Origin: Aureobasidium sp. EXF-3400
Taxonomy: Eukaryota > Ascomycota > Dothideomycetes > Dothideales > Saccotheciaceae
Assembly (NCBI GenBank): GCA_024195585.1
Contig: SWBL01000125.1
Coordinates: forward strand, 1-64,000
DNA: 64,000 nt
Reading direction: 5' to 3'
The notes below the pieces were generated by a model, which was not told the DNA's origin, did no database searches, and worked only from the letters and a program-made list of their open reading frames with translations. This document shows positions 56,659-64,000 of this stretch, piece by piece (within the stretch, counting starts at the first letter, position 1; every line of letters begins with the position of its first letter). The position numbers were made by a program, and so were the translations under genes.

Positions 56659-58453
56659 CTAGAGCTCAGTTATCTTGCCCGCACCCAAAACACTCCAAAA
56701 GGCAATCTCTCTGCTCTCCTTGGTGCCTTTGGCTGCTCCTGTTGCTGCAGCGTCTTCAGCCGTGACTTCCGCTTCCCATTCCACACGGACGAACACCGGG
56801 ATCTCGAGCACATCATCATCCGCACCCTTACTCTCGTCTCCCACTGTGCTCTCTGTCGTGCTTCCTGCTTTCTTGTCAAGTCTACCAGGCACCACTTCTA
56901 CAACCACAGTTGTCCAGTTACGACCCCTTTCCCACACCTTTCCTGCCTCTGGCTGCCTGTCTTCTGTAGACTGATCTTTTGCCGTGCCACTGGAAATGGC
57001 GTCTGGATCCCACATATCGCTCGCAGCACCTATAGGGAATGTGGGGCAGAGCACGGTGACGCGAGATGCTACGTTACCAGGTGTCGTAGCAGGTGTTGCC
57101 AGTGTGATGCGTACAGGCTCAAACAATGGGTTCGTTAGTGTGAGTAAGAATTGTACAGGCAACCCTGATCTCAACTTCTCATACTCTGTGTTGTGCTGAG
57201 CTTGTAGCGCTACGGGTGTAAGTGCGAAAGAGGATGCAGGAGCTGACGAAGCCGTGGGCGAGAGAAGACGCAAAGCCAAGCGCGGAATATTGTTTTGTGC
57301 CAGTAAACGAATCTTGTAGCGCGTGCTTCCCATCTTTGGTTCTGGACGAGCAATGATATGACGACAAGTGCGGCAGCGCTTGCTACGACGTGTCCGTAGA
57401 AGTGTGGCAGTGGGCCAAAGATGGTCGTTGAAGCGTACACGATGGTTGTATGGATGACTGAGTCGCTGTGTCAAAGTTGTCGTTCCCTCGTAACCCTCGG
57501 TGCGGAGCTTTTCGATCACTGCGGCTTCTGCATCATCTGAGTGAGATAGCAATTCAAGACCTTCCGCTACATCTAGAGCCTCGCGCATGGGCTGTGGTCT
57601 CTCACGTGCTTTCTTCAAGGCGGCATGAGACAGGCCCCCATAAATACTCATGATACGCGCCAGACTGTTCGGAGAGTTGAAGTTGCTGTTGTCCGAGTAT
57701 CCCGTCGGACCAGCACTCGAGGCATCTGCCATTTGATCCTTGTAGAAGCGACTCAAGGTTGCAAATCTATCCTGTGATGATTGCGAGGGAGGAGTTGAGT
57801 CTGGTTCTGTTGAAGAGAGCTCATCTGTAGGTGCAAGACTAGTCCTGGTAGATCTGGTTCTGCTTGGCGAAGGTGAACGGTTTCCTGTACGGATCCTGAC
57901 CAGCTGATCGGTGATTTTGGTGGGCTTGTTAAATTGTATACCAACATCCAATGATGACCATTCACAATAGGGACATGATAAGAAGAAGGGACCGGTCGGC
58001 TGATTAGCATCCGGAGGAGCTAGATGGTCCTTTGTTGAAGAATCTAGACCATTGATTGAAAGTGGGGAAGTGCAAGTTGGGCAATTGTAGCAATTGCGAG
58101 TACATCTGATGTCGGGTCAGTACATGTGAAAGGCTAGTAGTCAAGAGACAAGAGAGCTCACCTTACCTGTTACCATCGCTCTTGACTACACTACTGGGAA
58201 CCTCGAAGAGACAGCTCGGACAGAACCAGTTCATGATTTCCTCGGTCCAGCATCTTGGACATCTGATCTGGTGGCAATCATCACAATAGAGCAATTGCTC
58301 ATAAGGATACAATGAGAAGTTTGCGCGAATATGGTGAGGGTTGAAGGTCGTGTCATCGTCAGGGTCTTCGATAGATGATGGGTTGATGTCCGAAGGCGAA
58401 GTGAAGGAGGTGCAAGGACAGGCGATCAGCGTGTATGGATATGTGGCCGTCAT
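56659..58453 (-). CDS. dynactin subunit p62 (DCTN4 family)
   Basis: Pointed-end subunit of the dynactin complex that links dynein to cargo on microtubules. Two exons (58453-58167 and 58105-56659) give 577 residues. The N-terminus has the p62 cysteine array: YPYTLIACPC, then LYCDDCHQIRCPRC, WFCPSCLFEVPSS, CTRNCYNCPTC and LSCPYCEW. The intron falls inside this array, and joining gives RCTRNCYNCP. Later conserved parts are RRSKRCRTCRHIIARPEPKM, and the segments about LTNPLFEPVRITLATPATTP and VFVRVEWEAEV. The start at 58453 (MTATYPYTLIACPC) is preferred over upstream codons of the same frame. The Neurospora counterpart is a ropy gene. Confidence 0.9.
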
Positions 58454-58701
58454 GGCGAGATGTTCGGACAGCACATTGATATTCAGAAGTGGTGGAAGGA
58501 GCGTGCAGGCCAAATTGGCTTTGCTTGATGGTGATGTTTGAAACATGCAGGGTCCAGTTGACAACACGGCCACCATGACCGCCCGGCAGAGCGACGCTAG
58601 ACCGACGACTCAATGACGATGATGTTTGCGAAACCTGGGGAGAGGTCGAGGTTTGTGAAAGCTGATGGCGACAAAAGCATTTGCTCCAATCTACCTCCAA
58701 G
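58454..58701. promoter_or_regulatory. 248-bp shared promoter of dynactin p62 and NDUFAF5
   Basis: Divergent start codons 248 bases apart; no motif assigned. Confidence 0.5.
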
Positions 58702-59772
58702 ATGCGTCTCAGCTATATCGCCCGTCGAGTGCAATGCACGTCTCGCCCTCGAACCCTGAACCTGTGTAGCCGACGGAGCTATGCGGTACAACAACCTGGT
58801 GCCCCCAGCATCTCGGTCTTTTCGAACGAGGCCAAGCAGCAGCAACGATCTCGCGCCGCCGCCGATGTCGAAGAATCAAGAGCCACAGACTATCTGAGAG
58901 ATGAAGTGGCCGCACGGCTGACCAGCCGTCTCCTCGACATCAACCGCAACTTCGACAAAGTCCTGGATTTCGGTGCCAATTCGTGCAATATCGCTCGAAT
59001 CCTTACATTACCAGACCCTGATCAGGACTCTGCCAGGCCCGTCTCGGAGCCATTGAGCTCAAAGGTTGGCCATCTGACCTGTGCTGACTCCAACCCGGCC
59101 ATGCTGCATCGCGACCAGAACGAGCCTTTCAACAAAGACATTTCCCTCACCCGCCACGTCCTTCAAAATCCGGAGACACTGCCCTTCGAAGCCAATTCTT
59201 TCGACCTTGTCCTCTCATCCATGAGCTTGCATTGGATCAACGACCTGCCCTCCGTCCTCTCTCAGATCAACAACGTTCTCAAGCCCGATGCCCCTTTCAT
59301 TGCCGCCATGTCTGGCGGCGACAGCTTGTTCGAACTGCGTGGCTCTCTACAGCTCGCCGAACAGGAGCGTCTAGGAGGTATCGGCACTCACGTCTCACCC
59401 CTTGCTGATGTTCGTGATGTCGGTAACCTCCTTACCCGTGCCGGCTTCAAACTTCTTACAGTCGACGTCGACGACATCATTGTGGACTACCCTAGCACAA
59501 TGCACTTGATGCGCGACCTACAAGCCATGGGCGAGTCAAACGCTGCTCTGAAACGTACTCCTGGACCTATATCAAGAGACGTTCTGCTGGCCACTGAGGC
59601 AATCTACAAAGAGATGTACGGTAATGACGATGGTAGCATCCCTGCTACGTTTAGAACCATCTACATGATCGGCTGGAAGGAAGGTGCAAACCAACCAAAA
59701 CCGCTAGAACGAGGCACCGGAGAGATCAACATTAAGGACATTCTCGAAGGCGGTGGTTCCTACAATGGATAA
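58702..59772 (+). CDS. NDUFAF5: mitochondrial complex I assembly factor NDUFAF5 (arginine hydroxylase family)
   Basis: Methyltransferase-fold protein of 356 residues. In animals it hydroxylates an arginine of complex I subunit NDUFS7 during early assembly. The N-terminus MRLSYIARRVQCTSRPRTLN is basic, without acidic residues, and looks like a mitochondrial presequence. Then come RATDYLRDEVAARLTSRLLD, KVLDFGANSCNIARIL (motif I, degenerate), LVLSSMSLHWINDLPSVLSQ, PFIAAMSGGDSLFELRGSLQ and RAGFKLLTVDVDDIIVDYPS, all characteristic of the family. The ATG at 58702 was chosen because the open frame upstream starts at TTG. Its presence agrees with a fungus that retains complex I, unlike budding yeast. 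Confidence 0.93.
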   Translation: MRLSYIARRVQCTSRPRTLNLCSRRSYAVQQPGAPSISVFSNEAKQQQRSRAAADVEESRATDYLRDEVAARLTSRLLDINRNFDKVLDFGANSCNIARILTLPDPDQDSARPVSEPLSSKVGHLTCADSNPAMLHRDQNEPFNKDISLTRHVLQNPETLPFEANSFDLVLSSMSLHWINDLPSVLSQINNVLKPDAPFIAAMSGGDSLFELRGSLQLAEQERLGGIGTHVSPLADVRDVGNLLTRAGFKLLTVDVDDIIVDYPSTMHLMRDLQAMGESNAALKRTPGPISRDVLLATEAIYKEMYGNDDGSIPATFRTIYMIGWKEGANQPKPLERGTGEINIKDILEGGGSYNG

Positions 59773-60275
59773 GATATACTTGGATCGACTGTACATGTTC
59801 AACATAATGATAACGAGCGTAAAATGTATTATAAATATTGCACCAACTTTCGCTTTGTTTGTACAAATGTTTCTTCTACTACTCGTGAGCTTAAGCGATT
59901 GTCGGCAGCTTGTTCTATTCGTTCATGATTGTAGAGATAGAAAGAAAAACCACTATCATATTCGCAAAATCCAGCAGCGATCATTGCCAAGCCTGGACAA
60001 ACAATAAATAAATGTGTTTCGCATCAGCACGCGACCATTCATTCTTTCTCCTGCCAGTCGTGACACCAGATCATCGAGTTCCTATCTAGACAAGCGACAG
60101 AAGATTCTCCTGCAAAGAATTCTGTCCCAAAGACAGTCGAAGAATTTGGTCAATCATCGAAGCGCCCGACTGAAATCTTGTAGAGCCGCCGGCTGGTCAC
60201 AAGCGTTCACGGAAGTTCAGAGTTACACGCGTTTTCAGCGCTTGCCCTTGATACAACGAGTATAACGTTGCAAAT
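59773..60275. other. intergenic, NDUFAF5 3' UTR and CCCH gene leader
   Basis: AT-rich in the first half. An 83-codon frame at 60014-60265 looks like leader sequence without protein character. Confidence 0.55.
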
Positions 60276-62040
60276 ATGAGTGGTCCACCTATGAGCGGCG
60301 GCCATACGAATGGACAGCCCAACCATCAATCTTTCCTAGGGCACCTAGAAAGTCAACTAGAGGGCTTCCGCAGATCTGATGCTCAACGCGATGCCTTAGT
60401 TCAAGTAGGACAGGATTGATGGCTTTACCACGACACAAACTGATATACAATGAATAGGAAGTAATTCACAAATACGCTGAGCTGCAACAGCAATTCCATA
60501 ACAAATCCGAAGATTATGAGAATGAGCTCGCTTCCCGTCGCATGTGGCAAGCCCAGGCTCGCAACTTTGAGCGCTCGCTGCAAACAACTACTATGGGCCT
60601 CGTGTGTTTCAACAAACCATAGATCTAGAATGTGGGGCTGACATCAAGCAGGAAGCGAATGGATTCGTCCTGGTCTTGATTGATGGAGACGGTGCCATTG
60701 TGAGTCGACACCTTCTCACTACTGTCGAACCTTTCTGACCTTCTAGTTCCATGATTATCTCTACAAGGCTGGCACTGATGGCGGTGCTGACGCTGCCCAA
60801 GAACTCCATAATAAGGTTAGGGACCATGTCGCAGAGTGCTATCCGGACCGCAACACATCTGGTTACGACATTATGGTCCAGATATTCTACAACATGGAGG
60901 GACTCTCTCATAAGCTGAGAAGCTCGGGCATTTTCAAGAACCCCAATGAGATGGCACCCTTTGCTAGAGCTTTCTCTCTTAACAAATCGCTGTTCAGCTT
61001 CATCGACGTCGGCAGCGGCAAAGAAAGAGCAGATCACAAAGTTAGAGGTGAACCAACTATCGATTCGCTTAGTATAAACGCATCTTGCTAACCAGCACTT
61101 CAGAAACGCTAAGATTGTTCTTGCCCAACATGCAATGCAAGCACGTCATTTTTGGAGGATGCCACGACAACGGATATCTGCCTACCCTCGATCCTTACAA
61201 GCGCGATCAGGACACAGCCCCACGTATCAGTCTGCTAGAAACTCTACCCATCCAACCCGGCTTCACTCAGCTCGGCTTCAAGGTTGTACAGTTTCCTACA
61301 GTCTTCAGGTCGGACCCATTGCCGGACAGGCCCACCGTCCCGATTTTCGTGCCTTCTGCGACAGCTGGAGCCCAGTCTAGCTCTGCATTATCCAGTCGAA
61401 GCAATTCGCTCGCGACCAACGGCGGCGTATCGAATAACGCAACGCCTACCCCAGCACAGGCAGCTGCAGCTAATCTGCCCAAAAACGCGACTCCAGTCTC
61501 TAGCGAAGGCTCTTCATGGGCGACAGTAGGCAAAGGCGCGCCCAAGACCATCAACATCGCAGGCAAGAAGGCAGCAAACCGCAAGTTCATCATCCTTAAC
61601 GCTTACGACGAACGTCTCGACTCTGCGCTCCCACGAGCCGACCCAGCAGCCACCATACGCCTCTCCGAACGCGTAAAACACAAGAAAGTCTGCAATAACT
61701 ACCATCTCAACGGCAAGTGTGAAGCCGGCAAGTACTGCGACTACGATCATGGTGAGCGCTTGAGTCCTGGCGAGCAGTTGGTACTGAAGCAGCGTGCGCG
61801 TAATAGAAGTTGTCCAGATCGTGGCGAATGCCGGGACTTTGACTGCACTAATGGACATGTTTGTCCCTATGGCAAGGATTGTTACAATGACAATTGTTGG
61901 TTCCAGGACGTACATGATGTTGATACGGTAAGTTCTTCTGTCATTTTGCTTTGTGCTTCTCAATGTATCACGCACAGATGCTAATTTCGTTGTTGTAGAA
62001 AATCATGTCCAGGATATTCGAGGATGGTGAACAGGAATGA
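60276..62040 (+). CDS. CCCH zinc-finger protein, conserved fungal, probable RNA binding
   Basis: Six exons (60276-60404, 60458-60601, 60652-60699, 60747-61047, 61104-61927, 61999-62040) give 495 residues, all in phase. After a short coiled coil (KYAELQQQFHNKSEDYENEL) comes a conserved domain, EANGFVLVLIDGDGAI-FHDY to about residue 300, with KHVIFGGCHDNGYLPTLDPY and LGFKVVQFPTVFRSD. LIDGDG and FGGCHDNGY give it a NYN/PIN-nuclease-like look, which is inference. A Ser/Ala linker leads to a CX8CX5CX3H finger (CNNYHLNGKCEAGKYCDYDH) and further Cys/His pairs ending CYNDNCWFQDVH. The role in RNA metabolism is inferred from the fingers. Confidence 0.85.
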
Positions 62041-62265
62041 AATCTGAAGTAGGTGCAATCGCGTAAGATTATGGCGAACCTTCTAGGTCGCGGTCAGCAG
62101 ACATCTGCTTGACAATTCGTCGTCTTGTCGCTTTCGGTCGGTTAATTAACCCGAACACATCTTCTACGCAGAAAAACTTTATTATCAGGAATCAAAAACT
62201 CTCATGAAAACACGTGTAGTATGTTCGTAAGACTACACATTCCCATTTGGTTTTGCAGAAGTCAT

Positions 62266-63237
62266 CTAAGCGTAATAGTTGGTCCTGAGTCCTGGCGCAC
62301 GAGAGTCGTTTGAGTCGCTGTCGCTCCTCTTTGGCTCGGCCTCGGCACGAACAGCTGCTTTTCTGTCTCTTCTTCGCTTTGATTCACCAGCAAAGATGCT
62401 GATGATGTAGATGAGGTATACGATACCAGCAACGACACCGTAAGCAATCTCACCCTTGCGCGAGCTATATAGGTCAGTATCAGGAGCAGCGTCAGAGTGG
62501 CTAAGAAGATAAGTCTTACTTGTGTGCGAGGTCGAGCCCAAGGCCGCCATTGATGATGCCGAGAGTGATGATGGTGCGTCCAAGCCAGATGTGAGCGTGC
62601 GACCAGAAGGTACGGCGCTTGTACTTCTTGAAGAGACGATGGTGCATGTAACCAAGAATTGGCTGGAAGAAGATCAGGATGAAAAGCACAATGCCAATGA
62701 TCGGATGAGCTTGATCGAGCTGCTAGAGTCAGAACGAAACCGAGATCATATCTTTTCCGCATCAACATACCATGTGGATCTGTGTGGCAAGATAGATACC
62801 AATTCCAAATGCCGCGATGAAGAGGAGATATGCAACAACCTGGACAATGGCATGGAACCAAAGAAGTCCCGGGAAGCTGAACAGTCGGATGCTGATGGCT
62901 CCAAAAGGAAAGAATATAACAAAAGCCAGCGACGCAAGAACACCATGAGCGATCATAGCGCGTTGGGCCTTTTCAAAATCACCACCGAAGGGAATCGAGA
63001 AGCCTGCAGAGCCTTGACCAAATCCTGAGCCTGACGATCCATAGGAACCAGAGCCGTATCCTGATGAGCCGGAAGAGCCAGATCCAGAATTGGAGCTGCC
63101 ACCATCATCACCGCCGCCCCATCCCCAGGCATAAGCGGAGCCTGGTTTGAGGATTAGTATTGTAATACTACCACAAGGAAACTGGAATACCAACCCAAGC
63201 TCAATGTGATGGTTGTGAGTGTTGTTAATAATCCCAT
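62266..63237 (-). CDS. cytochrome b561/ferric reductase-like membrane protein with signal peptide
   Basis: Four exons (63237-63195, 63141-62771, 62722-62520, 62464-62266) give 271 residues. A signal peptide (MGLLTTLTTITLSLGSAYA) precedes a 50-residue Gly/Ser/Tyr-rich stretch. The cytochrome b561 core follows with candidate haem ligands in MIAHGVLASL, LLWFHAIVQV, AHPIIGIVL and WSHAHIWLGR, then a last helix GEIAYGVVAGIVYLIYIISI. The C-terminal tail is cytosolic, basic then polar, ending GLRTNYYA. Most fungal relatives carry a DOMON domain before the core; here only the low-complexity segment stands in its place. Likely role: transmembrane electron transfer at the plasma membrane or an endomembrane. 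The acceptor of exon 3 may be three bases further in. Confidence 0.85.
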
Positions 63238-64000
63238 TGTGAGGTAGGTCTATGCGAGCATATGGAATGAAAGATTTAAGAACTCAAAGATTCAAGAGGT
63301 GGTTGAGATTATAAGTCGACGACCAGATCATACACTAAGAAAGGCTGTTGACGTGAGGTAAGGCAATCAAATTGAGAATTCAGCCTCGCAGTACATAACG
63401 GAAACTTGCCAGTCTTTGTATTCTGCGGCCCGAACGCGATCAGCGAAGCAGATGACTACGCCCAGTCTCATATCAGGAGCCAGAGAATGGTACGCATGCA
63501 CAATGGCGTAGGTTATCTCCAGCAGAAACGTACTCGCTGCGCCTCCAATGGAGTTTCACCCTATGTTTTCTGTCCGAAGGCTGGACGAAGATTGACGGAT
63601 GTTCAAGGGTTGGTGGGGATCCGAAGACCGATACTGGGTATTTGAGGTCCGGCCACGCGTACAACACGACCTAAGAGGACCTCTGTCCCAAGACATGTTC
63701 TTTGTGCTCCTTGGCAGGCCAGTTGACGTGGTCAGCAATTGCAATAATGCTGTAAGACACGACGGTCTATCTCGAGTCACTGCTGATCTGCCAAGAACAT
63801 ATCTTGCCAGCGGAGAACTCTGGCAGTGGTGGCACAGTAAGGCACATGGCGACCCAGACCAACCCCCAGTTATCTTCAGACAGTATGTTGCATCATTAGG
63901 ATGATGGCCAAGTTGTCACGATCGCAAGAGCAGAAGAAGAAGATGTGGTTACGCAGGTCGGAATAAAGTGTCGTTTAGAGAGGACCCACACGGCAGCCAC
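63238..64000. other. window end, no supported gene
   Basis: Plus-strand frames at 63406-63645 and 63599-63904 exist. The second begins MFKGWWGSEDRYWVFEVRPR and could be part of a gene, but I find no splice pattern or family match and leave it uncalled. Confidence 0.4.

Noticed and set aside
63599..63904. 101-codon plus-strand frame with WWGSEDRYWVFEV
   Set aside because: The start is an ATG and the first part looks protein-like, but I could not connect it to other exons or to a family, so it stays uncalled.

Overview
The window looks like nuclear DNA of a filamentous ascomycete (Pezizomycotina; Dothideomycetes is my best guess, an inference). The reasons are short introns of about 50-160 bp with GT...CTGAC...AG signals, one promoter per gene instead of operons, and family content. 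That content includes a KapC-type bZIP factor, a Zn2Cys6 regulator with a fungal transcription-factor domain, a Dal5-type permease and a fungal-type metallothionein. Most genes are ordinary housekeeping or regulatory genes. I see no secondary-metabolite cluster, no intact transposon, no rRNA and no convincing tRNA.

Layout. 1-3.2 kb: 5' end of ribosomal protein uL13 (minus strand) and a ten-exon MFS anion permease, followed by about 2.9 kb without a gene. 6.2-15 kb: a J-domain protein, a vacuolar-type M28 membrane protease and a polyQ Zn2Cys6 transcription factor. 16.3-25.4 kb: a BAG/ubiquitin-like Hsp70 cofactor, a degenerate methyltransferase, an orphan protein between inverted repeats, a hairpin-rich gene-free stretch and a serine-rich fungal protein with a hidden first exon. 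26.5-37 kb: an MDR oxidoreductase, a protein full of SPxK motifs, an alpha-arrestin-like protein and kapC. 37.7-48.3 kb: the ribosome-associated factor Stm1, spliceosomal SmF, the microtubule plus-end protein EB1/Bim1, the GATOR2/SEACAT subunit Sea4/Mio and an ING-PHD chromatin protein. 49-64 kb: a tiny metallothionein, Stb3, an alpha/beta hydrolase, Pam18, Rlp24, dynactin p62, the complex I assembly factor NDUFAF5, a CCCH zinc-finger protein and a cytochrome b561 membrane protein.

Functional themes. Several genes touch ribosome production and its nutrient control: uL13, Rlp24, Stm1, Stb3 and Sea4/Mio. Others touch mitochondria (Pam18, NDUFAF5) and microtubule transport (EB1, dynactin p62). 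Neighbours are often divergent with short shared promoters: Sea4/ING, Pam18/Rlp24 and p62/NDUFAF5. I read this as normal fungal gene order, not as a functional cluster.

The most useful observations concern gene models. A two-exon metallothionein is too short for ordinary ORF calling. Two introns (EB1 and kapC) appear to start with GC. One gene has its start codon split by an intron (AT|G). The SmF second intron only keeps frame with an unusual acceptor. The BAG protein gains a membrane anchor if upstream exons are included. Exon boundaries were deduced by hand from splice motifs, frame continuity and family conservation; no alignment or RNA data were available.
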